A DNA stretch of 64,000 nt from ZC4RG17 sp036259475. Its GTDB lineage: Bacteria > Actinomycetota > Acidimicrobiia > Spongiisociales > ZC4RG35. Below the pieces are notes generated by a model. That model searched no databases. It saw only the letters and a list, made by a program, of their open reading frames with translations, and was not told the DNA's origin. A program made the position numbers and the translations under genes. Positions 41,731 to 49,653 of this stretch are shown here, piece by piece. The stretch covers positions 1 to 64,000 of the forward strand of contig DATABS010000107.1 of the NCBI GenBank assembly GCA_036259475.1. Direction: 5' to 3'. How positions within the stretch are numbered: the stretch's first letter is position 1; every line of letters begins with the position of its first letter.

Positions 41731-42491
41731 GCCGCAGCCGACTCGATTCGGAGCTGGTCAGGCGCGGACTCGCCTCCTCGCCCGCCGAGGCGGAGAGGAT
41801 GCTGGGCGATCGCAAGGTGGAGGTTCGTGGTGTTCCGACCCCCAAGCCGCAAACGCTCGTGTCGTCCGACACCCCAATCGAGCTCGTGCGGCCTGGTCAT
41901 GGCTACGTCGGCCGGGGGGCCCTCAAGCTCGAGGGGGCCCTCGACGAGTTCGAGATCGAGGTGGCAGGTCGACGAGCGTTGGATGCCGGAGCTTCGACCG
42001 GTGGTTTCACCCAATTGCTTCTGCAGCGAGGCGCCTCTCAAGTCGTCGCACTCGATGTCGGCTACGGCCAGCTCGACCAGAGCCTCCGCCGGCACGACCG
42101 CGTTGTGGTCATGGAGCGAACCAACCTGCGTCATGTCGGTCCGGACGACACAGGAGGAGTGTTCGACCTCGTCGTCGCAGACCTGTCGTTCATATCCCTT
42201 TGCACCGTTGCCGCCGCGCTGGCCGGGCTGGCCGGCCCGAACGCGGATCTGGTGCTGTTGGTCAAACCACAGTTCGAGGCCGCGAAGACCGAGGTCGGCG
42301 AGGGTGGGATCGTGCGTGACGAGTCGGTCCGTCGGAGGGCGGTCGAGAAGGTGATCGCTTGCCTGTCTGCCGAGGGTCTGGGGACAGTGGCTTTGGCGCC
42401 ATCGGCCATAGCGGGAATGGGCGGCAACCGGGAGGTCTTCGCATGGTGCCGGCCCGGAGCGCAGGCGGCCGACGTGGAGGTTCCCCAATGA
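41727..42491 (+). CDS. tlyA: TlyA family rRNA 2'-O-methyltransferase
   Basis: TlyA methylates 16S and 23S rRNA. The 254-residue protein needs the S4 RNA-binding part SRLDSELVRRGLASSPAEAERML at its start; this lies upstream of the first ATG in frame (41799). The only start that keeps the S4 domain is CTG 41727, in a CTGA overlap with the small ORF. The methyltransferase part has DAGASTGGFTQLLLQRGA, VALDVGYGQL and VADLSFISL. Confidence 0.9.
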   Translation: MSRSRLDSELVRRGLASSPAEAERMLGDRKVEVRGVPTPKPQTLVSSDTPIELVRPGHGYVGRGALKLEGALDEFEIEVAGRRALDAGASTGGFTQLLLQRGASQVVALDVGYGQLDQSLRRHDRVVVMERTNLRHVGPDDTGGVFDLVVADLSFISLCTVAAALAGLAGPNADLVLLVKPQFEAAKTEVGEGGIVRDESVRRRAVEKVIACLSAEGLGTVALAPSAIAGMGGNREVFAWCRPGAQAADVEVPQ

Positions 42492-43300
42492 AGGTACGGC
42501 TGGTCGTTCACGAAGGACGTCAGGACGTCTCTGGTTTCGCTCACCAATTCATCGAATCCGCCTACCGCGCCGGGCTCTCGGTGATTGCGGACGAAGCCAT
42601 GGCGAAAACCGTGGGTGTCGACGTGGCTAACACGGGGATTCCCGACATGGTGGTGGCGGTCGGGGGAGACGGCACGATGCTGGCCGCCGTCCAGGTGGCG
42701 TTCGCCCACGGTGTTCCATTGTTCGGCTTCAACCTCGGCACTATCGGCTTCCTCACCGAGGTGGAGCCGGATGATCTCGAGATGGTCGTCAACGCGCTGG
42801 CCGAAGGATCTTTCACGACGGTGTCGAGGATGGGTATCACCGCCGCCCTGAACGGAAACTCCGTCAGCGGGCTCAACGACGTCGTGGTCGAAAAGATCGA
42901 CACGCTGCGACTGGTCCAGTTGGAGGTCGAGGTCGACGGCGAGCCCTTCGTCACATACCGGGCCGACGGGCTCATCGTCGCCACCCCGACGGGATCCACG
43001 GCCTATAGCTTCTCCGCCGGGGGGCCGCTGGTCGATCATTCGATCGAGGCAATCCTGCTCACCCCCGTCGCTTCCCACTCGCTGTTCGCCCGGACGATGG
43101 TTCTCTCACCGGACGCCACGATCCGTGTGACCGTCAACCGCGAACGTCCCGTGCGGGTTTCGGTTGACAAGGAGCGGCTGGGCGAGGCCGACACGGAAGA
43201 AGTGGTCGAGATCACCCGATCGGCTGATCCGATTCGCTTCGTCCGGTTCGGGCCCCACTCCTTTCCCCGCGCCGTCACCGAGAAGTTCCGGCTGGGGTGA
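42488..43300 (+). CDS. nadK: NAD kinase
   Basis: The 270-residue enzyme makes NADP from NAD. It has the GGDGTML motif (VVAVGGDGTMLAAV), GFNLGTIGFLTEVE and the second motif PTGSTAYSFSAGGP. The ATG overlaps the tlyA stop. Order tlyA-nadK-recN is the actinobacterial standard. Confidence 0.95.
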   Translation: MKVRLVVHEGRQDVSGFAHQFIESAYRAGLSVIADEAMAKTVGVDVANTGIPDMVVAVGGDGTMLAAVQVAFAHGVPLFGFNLGTIGFLTEVEPDDLEMVVNALAEGSFTTVSRMGITAALNGNSVSGLNDVVVEKIDTLRLVQLEVEVDGEPFVTYRADGLIVATPTGSTAYSFSAGGPLVDHSIEAILLTPVASHSLFARTMVLSPDATIRVTVNRERPVRVSVDKERLGEADTEEVVEITRSADPIRFVRFGPHSFPRAVTEKFRLG

Positions 43301-43304
43301 CGGA

Positions 43305-44903
43305 GTGATCGACGAACTGATCGTCCGCAACCTGGGAGTGATCGAGGAGGCGCACCTCGACCCGGGTCCGGGCTTGACGGTCATCACCGGTGAGACGGGG
43401 ACCGGAAAGACTCTCCTCCTCGGCGCCCTTCGGCTGCTGTTGGGCGGAGAGGCCCGCTCAGACTTGGTCGGTCCGTTCGCCGACGAAGCGGTAGCGGAAG
43501 GGCGATTCGTCGATGAGAACGGAGACGAAGTCGGAGCGTCTCGCCGACTTCCCCGTGATGGTAGGAGCCGGGCCTACCTCGACGGTTCCATCGCTTCCGC
43601 CCGGGTCCTCGAGGAGCGCGTGGCGGGATTGGTGGACGTGGTCGGTCAGCACGACCAGCTATCGCTGCTCCGGCCGGGCGAGGCCCGTGTGCTGGTCGAC
43701 CGGTTGCTCGATAGCGATGGAATGAAGGCGTGGCACGCGTACCGGGCGGCGTGGGACGCTCTGAACGATGCCACTACCGCTCGCCGGCAGCTGGGTGGCG
43801 ACCGGGCGGCTCTCGTTCGTGAGCTCGATCTGGTCATGTTCCAAAGCAACGAGATCGACCAGGCCGGATTCTCCGTCGGCGACGACGCCGAACTGGCGCG
43901 GCTCGGTGATCGACTCCGCCACGCCGACGAAATCGTGTCTCTGTTGGCCGGAGCGGTCCAGGCGCTCGATACGAGCCGAGACGCCGTGGGCCAGGCGGTG
44001 GCCGCGGTCCGCAAGGCGGCCCAACTCGACGGCACCCTCGACGAGACGGCCGGGGATCTGAGCGTCGCCGGCGATGGGCTCGGCGATCTGTCCCGCGACC
44101 TCCGCCGCTTCGCCGACGGAGTCGCTTCGGACCCCGAGCAGCTCGCCACTGTGGACGCCAGGCTCACCGAGCTCGGCGAATTGAAGCGAAAGTACGGTCG
44201 CACCCTGAACGAGGTCCTGGCGTTCGGAGAGGAAGCCGCCCGTCGACGTCAGGAGATCGAAGCTCTCCTCGATCGAGCCGGCATGATCGATGACGAAGTC
44301 GCTGCCGCCGAACAGTCCCTTGCCCGGGCCGGAGAGCATCTTCGTGAGGCCCGCCGCCGCGCCGGGGACCGCCTGACTCGGGCGGCTGTGTCGCATCTCA
44401 TGGATCTCGGCTTCGGGGATCCCATCGTCGACGTGACGGTGGAAGACGCCGATCCGACGTCCTCCGGAGCCGACACGGTCAGGTTGCTTTTCGCGTCGGA
44501 TTCCCGGCTGACTCCCGGTGCCGTGGCGGCCGTCGCCTCCGGAGGAGAGTTGAGCCGCCTGGTTCTCTCTTTGCGGCTCGCCGGGGGCAGCGGCCGGGCC
44601 GGCACGCTGGTGTTCGATGAGATCGATGCGGGGATAGGCGGTGCAACCGCCCTGGCGCTGGGCCGAAAGCTATCGACCCTGGCCGAAGACCGCCAGGTGC
44701 TGTGTGTGACCCATCTTCCCCAGCTGGCCGCTTTCGCCGACCGCCACTACGTGGTCCGTCGGGACGGAAACGCCGCCACCGTCGCTCTCGTCGAGGGCGA
44801 TGGGCGACTCGTCGAACTGTCCCGGATGCTGGCCGGCCTGCCCGAGTCCGCCCGGGGGCGGGAGGCCGCCGAGGAGCTGTTGCAGATGGCCAACGCCGGC
44901 TGA
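43305..44903 (+). CDS. recN: DNA repair protein RecN
   Basis: An SMC-like ATPase for double-strand-break repair. The 532-residue protein has Walker A GETGTGKTLLLG, a long coiled coil in the middle (ELGELKRKYGRTLNEVLAF, ALLDRAGMIDDEVAAAEQSL), an ASGGELSRL signature near 450 and Walker B VFDEIDAGIGG. GTG 43305 follows nadK by 4 nt. Confidence 0.95.
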   Translation: MIDELIVRNLGVIEEAHLDPGPGLTVITGETGTGKTLLLGALRLLLGGEARSDLVGPFADEAVAEGRFVDENGDEVGASRRLPRDGRSRAYLDGSIASARVLEERVAGLVDVVGQHDQLSLLRPGEARVLVDRLLDSDGMKAWHAYRAAWDALNDATTARRQLGGDRAALVRELDLVMFQSNEIDQAGFSVGDDAELARLGDRLRHADEIVSLLAGAVQALDTSRDAVGQAVAAVRKAAQLDGTLDETAGDLSVAGDGLGDLSRDLRRFADGVASDPEQLATVDARLTELGELKRKYGRTLNEVLAFGEEAARRRQEIEALLDRAGMIDDEVAAAEQSLARAGEHLREARRRAGDRLTRAAVSHLMDLGFGDPIVDVTVEDADPTSSGADTVRLLFASDSRLTPGAVAAVASGGELSRLVLSLRLAGGSGRAGTLVFDEIDAGIGGATALALGRKLSTLAEDRQVLCVTHLPQLAAFADRHYVVRRDGNAATVALVEGDGRLVELSRMLAGLPESARGREAAEELLQMANAG

Positions 44904-44927
44904 TCGGTCCGCCAATCCGCCGGCCGC

Positions 44928-44933
44928 TACCCT
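44928..44933 (+). promoter_or_regulatory. -10 box, leaderless arrangement
   Basis: TACCCT followed by 7 nt and ATG 44941. Confidence 0.5.
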
Positions 44934-44940
44934 CTAGAGC

Positions 44941-45708
44941 ATGCGGTGGCGCCACATCGACGTATCCCACGAAGCTCCGCGACTGACCATCACACTGAGC
45001 CGTCCGGAGCGACGCAACGCCCTCAGTCTCGACCTGATGACCGAGGTGATTAAGGCGCTGCGCGAGATCCCTCCAGAGGTCCGGGCAGTGGTCGTGGCCG
45101 CCGAGGGTCCGGCCTTCTCCGCCGGACACGACCTCTCGGAGATGATCGACCGCCCTCCCTCGTTCTACGACGACCTGTTCGCCGTCTGCACCGAGATGAT
45201 GGAGTCGGTCCAGGCCCTTCCACAGCCGGTCATCGCCCGCGTCCATGGCGTCGCCACCGCGGCGGGGTGCCAGTTGGTGGCCTCATGTGACCTCGCCGTC
45301 GCTTCAACCGAAGCCTGGTTCGGTACGCCCGGAGTCAAGATCGGGTTGTTCTGTACCACTCCGGCGGTGCCGCTCGTCCGGGCGATCGGCCGCAAGCGGG
45401 CGATGGAGATGCTGTTGACCGCCCGGGCGATCGACGCCCAGACCGCCCAGTCGTGGGGCCTGGTGAACAGAGTGGTGCCTCCGGAGGAATTGGACGCGGC
45501 AGTCACCGAGTACGTCGAGACCATCGCCGGATTCAGCCGCCATGTGATCGGTCTGGGCAAGGAGACGTTCTACCGCCAGGCAGACCTGCCGCAACGGGAA
45601 GCCTACGGAGTTACCCAGCGTGTCATGGCTGACAGCGCCGTCGGAGAGCAAGCCCAGGAGGGCATGAGTGCCTTCCTAGACAAGCGCCGGCCAGAGTGGC
45701 CCGACTGA
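44941..45708 (+). CDS. Crotonase-family protein, ECHDC3-like
   Basis: A 255-residue enoyl-CoA hydratase fold with the oxyanion motif FSAGHDLSEMI. In the segment AAGCQLVASCDLAVAS the catalytic Glu of true hydratases is Gln, and GVKIGLFCTTPAVPL lacks the second Glu. This matches the ECHDC3 subgroup, whose reaction is uncertain. The acyl-CoA ligase gene follows 16 nt behind, so an acyl-CoA is probably the ligand. Confidence 0.85.
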   Translation: MRWRHIDVSHEAPRLTITLSRPERRNALSLDLMTEVIKALREIPPEVRAVVVAAEGPAFSAGHDLSEMIDRPPSFYDDLFAVCTEMMESVQALPQPVIARVHGVATAAGCQLVASCDLAVASTEAWFGTPGVKIGLFCTTPAVPLVRAIGRKRAMEMLLTARAIDAQTAQSWGLVNRVVPPEELDAAVTEYVETIAGFSRHVIGLGKETFYRQADLPQREAYGVTQRVMADSAVGEQAQEGMSAFLDKRRPEWPD

Positions 45709-45724
45709 TCGGAGGGTTGCGAGG

Positions 45725-47335
45725 ATGAACGAGCGGGTCGACGTCACGCAGGTGACGCCGCTGCTCTTCTTGGAGCGTTCATCTCAGGTGTTCCCCCACA
45801 AGGTGGCGATCACATACGGCGATCGCAACATGACCTATTCGGAGATGGCAGAGGCGACCCAGCGAATGACGACGGGCCTCGCCGCCCTGGGAATGCGAGA
45901 AGGCGACCGCGTCGCCTACCTGATGCCCAACATCCCGGAGATGCTCATCGGCCATTTCGCCGTGCCGTTGCTCGGGGCGATGCTCGTCGCGATAAACACC
46001 CGGCTATCCGGTCCTGAGATCACCCACATCCTGAGGCATTGCGGCGCCCGGATCCTGGTGGCGGACACGGCGCTCCTGGCTCCCATCGTCCCTCACCTGG
46101 CCGACTGTCCCGATCTCGAGGTCGTCGTCCAGGTGCCCGACGTGGAACCGCTCGTGGACGTGCCGCTCGCCACCAAGACGTACGAAGAGGTTGCGGCCGG
46201 CGGCGATCGGGACGATTGGCGACCGTGGCGGGTCGACGACGAGCTGCGCCCGATCTCGATCAACTACACGTCGGGCACAACGGGAAGGCCCAAAGGGGTG
46301 CAGTACACCCATAGGGGCGCACACCTCAACTCTCTGGCAGAGCTGATCCACGCCCGTGTCACACCCGATTCGGCTTATCTGTGGACGCTGCCGATGTTCC
46401 ACTGCAACGGGTGGTGCTTCACCTGGGCGATCACGGCCATCGGGGCTCGGCACGTCTGCCTGCGCGCCGTCGACTTCGACGAGATCTGGCGCCTGATCAA
46501 GAGTGAGGGGATAACACATTTCAACGGGGCGCCACCCGTGCTGCTCGGCGTCGCCAATCACCCCGCCGCCGAACCACTGCCCGACGGTTTCACGATCACC
46601 ACCGCCGCCGCTCCTCCCAACCCGGGAACGCTGTCCCAGCTGGAGGGGCTGGGCGCTCACATCGTCCATGTCTACGGCTTGACCGAAACGTACGGTCCCT
46701 ACACCGTCTGCGAATGGCAACCGGAGTGGAAGGCGCTGGATTCGGGGCAAAGGGCCCGGTGGTTGTCGCGCCAGGGAGTGGCATACGTGGGAGCCGATCC
46801 GATCCGGGTGGTCGACGAGGAGATGAACGACGTTCCGCGGGACGGTAAGACCCTGGGAGAGGTCGTGATGCGGGGCAACAACGTCATGGTGGGCTACTAC
46901 GCCGATCCCGATGCCACCGAGGAGGCTTTCCGCGGCGGGTGGTTCCATTCCGGCGACCTGGGAGTCTGGCATCCCGACGGCTACATCGAACTGCGGGACC
47001 GATCCAAGGACATCATCATTTCCGGTGGGGAGAACATCTCGACCATCGAGGTCGAGCAGGCGATCGTCTCCCATCCCGCCGTCCTGGAAGCCGCGGTCGT
47101 GGCGGTGCCCTCGGACCGCTGGGGAGAGCGTCCGAAGGCCTTCGTCGTCCTTCGTGACGGCAAGGAGGCCACCGGGGAGGACATCATCGCCCATGTTCGA
47201 GACCTATTGGCCCATTTCAAGGCGCCTGATGTGGTGGAGTTCGTCGACGAGTTGCCCAAGACCTCGACCGGCAAGGTCCAAAAGTACGTGCTGCGTGAAG
47301 CGGAGTGGGCCGATAGCCCCGCCCGTATCAACTGA
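45725..47335 (+). CDS. Acyl-CoA synthetase (AMP-forming)
   Basis: The 536-residue ANL enzyme has the P-loop YTSGTTGRPKG, HVYGLTETYG, the GWFHSGDLGVWHPDGY core, the hinge RSKDIIISGGENIS and the catalytic lysine in KTSTGKVQK. It activates a fatty or aromatic acid to its CoA ester; the exact chain length is not predictable. A GGAGG ribosome binding site is clear. Co-transcribed with the crotonase gene. Confidence 0.93.
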   Translation: MNERVDVTQVTPLLFLERSSQVFPHKVAITYGDRNMTYSEMAEATQRMTTGLAALGMREGDRVAYLMPNIPEMLIGHFAVPLLGAMLVAINTRLSGPEITHILRHCGARILVADTALLAPIVPHLADCPDLEVVVQVPDVEPLVDVPLATKTYEEVAAGGDRDDWRPWRVDDELRPISINYTSGTTGRPKGVQYTHRGAHLNSLAELIHARVTPDSAYLWTLPMFHCNGWCFTWAITAIGARHVCLRAVDFDEIWRLIKSEGITHFNGAPPVLLGVANHPAAEPLPDGFTITTAAAPPNPGTLSQLEGLGAHIVHVYGLTETYGPYTVCEWQPEWKALDSGQRARWLSRQGVAYVGADPIRVVDEEMNDVPRDGKTLGEVVMRGNNVMVGYYADPDATEEAFRGGWFHSGDLGVWHPDGYIELRDRSKDIIISGGENISTIEVEQAIVSHPAVLEAAVVAVPSDRWGERPKAFVVLRDGKEATGEDIIAHVRDLLAHFKAPDVVEFVDELPKTSTGKVQKYVLREAEWADSPARIN

Positions 47336-47365
47336 CCGGATTCGGTGAGCGCAGACGTGTCCGTC

Positions 47366-48715
47366 TCATCCGTCGAGGGAGATGCCTAGGGCGTCGGCCA
47401 GATCCACCAGACTCTCGAGCGACTCCTGGTGGACTTCGCCTTCCAGCTTCTCGTCGATCATCTTGGCGATCTCCCGAAGCTCGTTGCCGGCGGCCTCCTC
47501 GTCGCCCGCCGCGGCGGCGGAGATGGCCCGATCGGCCCGCTCCATCTGGCCCCTGAGGTCGCTCGGGTTCATGTCCTGGGGATGCGCCCGGGTGAGGGAT
47601 GCCTCCAGGGCCGACCGTGCCTCCGCCACGTCGGACGCCGACGTCGTCGGCGGCGCGGTAGTGACTGCCGTCGTGGCGGGGGACGTCGTCACCGGACCGG
47701 CGGTGGAGGGTGCGGACGACGTATCCGCCGTGTCGGACAAAGGGACGTCGGAAGGGTCCACCGAGGGAATCAGGGCCAATCCGGCGACCACGAGCACCAC
47801 GATGGCCAGGGCCGCCAGCAGCCACCGCAGAAGCCGGTCGGGCTCGGCCACCCTGGACGGTCGTGATGGGGCCGCCTCCTCGGCGGGCCGTGGCGGCGCC
47901 TTCTCACCTCTGGTCATTCCCAAGGGCATGGTCGACCCGCGCCCTACGGGCATGGTCGTTGTTGTGGCAGCAGAGCGGAGAGAAGCCGCCAACGTGTCAG
48001 CGTCCGGTCGCTCGGTCGGTTCCACTGCCAGTACCCGCGACAGCACGGGGTCGAGGTGGCTGTCCCCGAGAGGCTCAGCGGCGGTCCGGCGGTCCGCCCC
48101 CGAGAACGGAAGCTGCCCGGCGATGAGCTCGTGGAGGATCACCCCCAGCGAGAAGACATCGCTCTTGGGCGACGGTGGGTCGCCCGCCAGCTGTTCCGGT
48201 GCGGCGTAGTCGGCTGTGCCGATCACCGTACCGGTACGGGTGAGCTGGCTCGTCACGTCTCCATCGAGAGCGATTCCGAAATCGGTGAGCAGAGGGCCCC
48301 GGTCGGAGATGAGGATGTTCGAAGGCTTGACGTCTCGGTGGACGATGCCGGCGGCATGGACGGCGCCGAGGGCATCGGCAAGGAGCGCACAGGTCTCGAT
48401 CGCCTCATCCCGATCCATGCCGCGTCCCTGGGTGGAGAGGCTGGGGCCTTCGACCAGTTCCATCACGAGAAAGGGGCCTTCCCCGTCCCGCCCCGCATCG
48501 AACACGGTGACGAGGTTGGGATGGTTGAGGGATGCCGCCGCTCGGGCCTCTCGCTCGATTCGGGCGTGCAGCGGATCATCCGGCGGGGCGGGATGGGGCC
48601 GCTTGACCGCCACATCCCTCCCCAGCCGGCGGTCGCGGGCACGCCATACCGTCGCCATTCCGCCCGAGGCGATGACGTCCAAGAGCTCGTAACGATCGTC
48701 GACCAGTTCTGGCAC
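47366..48715 (-). CDS. Membrane Ser/Thr protein kinase (Pkn type, no PASTA repeats)
   Basis: The 449-residue receptor-like kinase has the Gly loop IASGGMATVWRA, VAVKR, catalytic loop HRDVKPSN, DFG, and the APEQ end of the activation loop. A membrane helix at about 287-309 (LLAALAIVVLVVAGLALI) is followed by a Ser/Thr/Pro linker and a helical acidic extracellular domain with no PASTA repeats. The GTG start and a TAGGTT box 6 nt before it suggest leaderless transcription. Convergent with the acyl-CoA ligase gene. Confidence 0.92.
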   Translation of the reverse strand: MPELVDDRYELLDVIASGGMATVWRARDRRLGRDVAVKRPHPAPPDDPLHARIEREARAAASLNHPNLVTVFDAGRDGEGPFLVMELVEGPSLSTQGRGMDRDEAIETCALLADALGAVHAAGIVHRDVKPSNILISDRGPLLTDFGIALDGDVTSQLTRTGTVIGTADYAAPEQLAGDPPSPKSDVFSLGVILHELIAGQLPFSGADRRTAAEPLGDSHLDPVLSRVLAVEPTERPDADTLAASLRSAATTTTMPVGRGSTMPLGMTRGEKAPPRPAEEAAPSRPSRVAEPDRLLRWLLAALAIVVLVVAGLALIPSVDPSDVPLSDTADTSSAPSTAGPVTTSPATTAVTTAPPTTSASDVAEARSALEASLTRAHPQDMNPSDLRGQMERADRAISAAAAGDEEAAGNELREIAKMIDEKLEGEVHQESLESLVDLADALGISLDG

Positions 48716-48721
48716 CCGACG

Positions 48722-48727
48722 AACCTA
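48722..48727 (-). promoter_or_regulatory. -10 box of the Ser/Thr kinase gene, leaderless arrangement
   Basis: On the minus strand TAGGTT is followed by 6 nt and the GTG start at 48715. Confidence 0.5.
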
Positions 48728-48833
48728 CCCCCGATTTCATCCCTCCGACACAGTTGGTTCCGTCGAGCCGGTCACGCCGCGCCCCGAGACCAGCGGATTG
48801 GCGGGCGATTGATGCGCCCGAACGGGGTGGATC

Positions 48834-48839
48834 TAGAGT
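48834..48839 (+). promoter_or_regulatory. -10 box of dapB, leaderless arrangement
   Basis: TAGAGT is followed by 7 nt and ATG 48847. Confidence 0.5.
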
Positions 48840-48846
48840 CGCGGTG

Positions 48847-49602
48847 ATGTCAGAACCGATCCGGACTCTCGTTTCAGGTGTCCCCGGCAAGCTCGCCACC
48901 GCCGTTGCGGCCGGCGTCCGAGACGCCGACGAGCTGGAACTGGCCGGTGTCTACAACCCCGGCCGGTCGGGGGAATGGGAGGGAGTGGCGTATCGCACCG
49001 ACGTCTCCGCCGTCGACGTGGTTGTCGAGGCGGGGCCGGACCACCCGGTGATGGACAACCTGGCACGCTGGCGGGAAGCAGGGGTGGCGGTGGTGGTGGG
49101 CACGTCCGGCTTCACCCAGGAGAGAGTCGAAGCGGTGCGCCGGCTCTGGGATGGCGCCGACGCAGCCTGTCTCATCGTCCCCAACTTCTCGATCGGTGCC
49201 GTCCTGATGATGCGCTTTGCGGAGATCGCCGCTCCCCACTTCGTCACGACAGAGGTGATCGAGCGGCACAGCGACGCCAAGCCAGATGCCCCTTCCGGCA
49301 CCGCGCTCGGAACGGCGTCACGCATCGCCGCCGCCGGCGGCCGGTCGACTCCCAAGGGTGAGGAGCTGACGGCCGGGGCTCGGGGCGGCGACGTGAGCGG
49401 TGTGCTGGTCCACTCTCTCAGGCTGTCAGGACTTCTGTCACACCAGGAGGTGGCGTTGACGAATCCAGGTGAGCAGCTTTCCGTCGTCCACCAATCGACC
49501 TCCTATGGCTCCTTCGCCGCCGGGGCGGTGGCCGCTATCCGGGGTGTCGTCCGGATGGAGGGCGTCTCCGTCGGCCTGGACTCCGTGTTGGGTATCCCCT
49601 GA
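48847..49602 (+). CDS. dapB: 4-hydroxy-tetrahydrodipicolinate reductase-like protein
   Basis: The 251-residue protein has the DapB fold and the hallmark KPDAPSGTAL substrate loop, NFSIGAV, and the late Q-S-T-S-Y-G-S-F-A. It would reduce dihydrodipicolinate in lysine/DAP synthesis. Two key places deviate: the nucleotide loop reads SGVPGKLA instead of G-x-x-G-R-M-G, and IERHSDAK has Ser where the second, catalytic His of E-x-H-H-x-x-K normally stands. The rest is intact, so it could be an active variant or a paralog. Start fixed by the -10 box. Confidence 0.82.
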   Translation: MSEPIRTLVSGVPGKLATAVAAGVRDADELELAGVYNPGRSGEWEGVAYRTDVSAVDVVVEAGPDHPVMDNLARWREAGVAVVVGTSGFTQERVEAVRRLWDGADAACLIVPNFSIGAVLMMRFAEIAAPHFVTTEVIERHSDAKPDAPSGTALGTASRIAAAGGRSTPKGEELTAGARGGDVSGVLVHSLRLSGLLSHQEVALTNPGEQLSVVHQSTSYGSFAAGAVAAIRGVVRMEGVSVGLDSVLGIP

Positions 49603-49653
49603 CGCCCCCAAAGCCGGGCTTGACCCCCAGACCTGCTACCGTGACCTCCCGTC

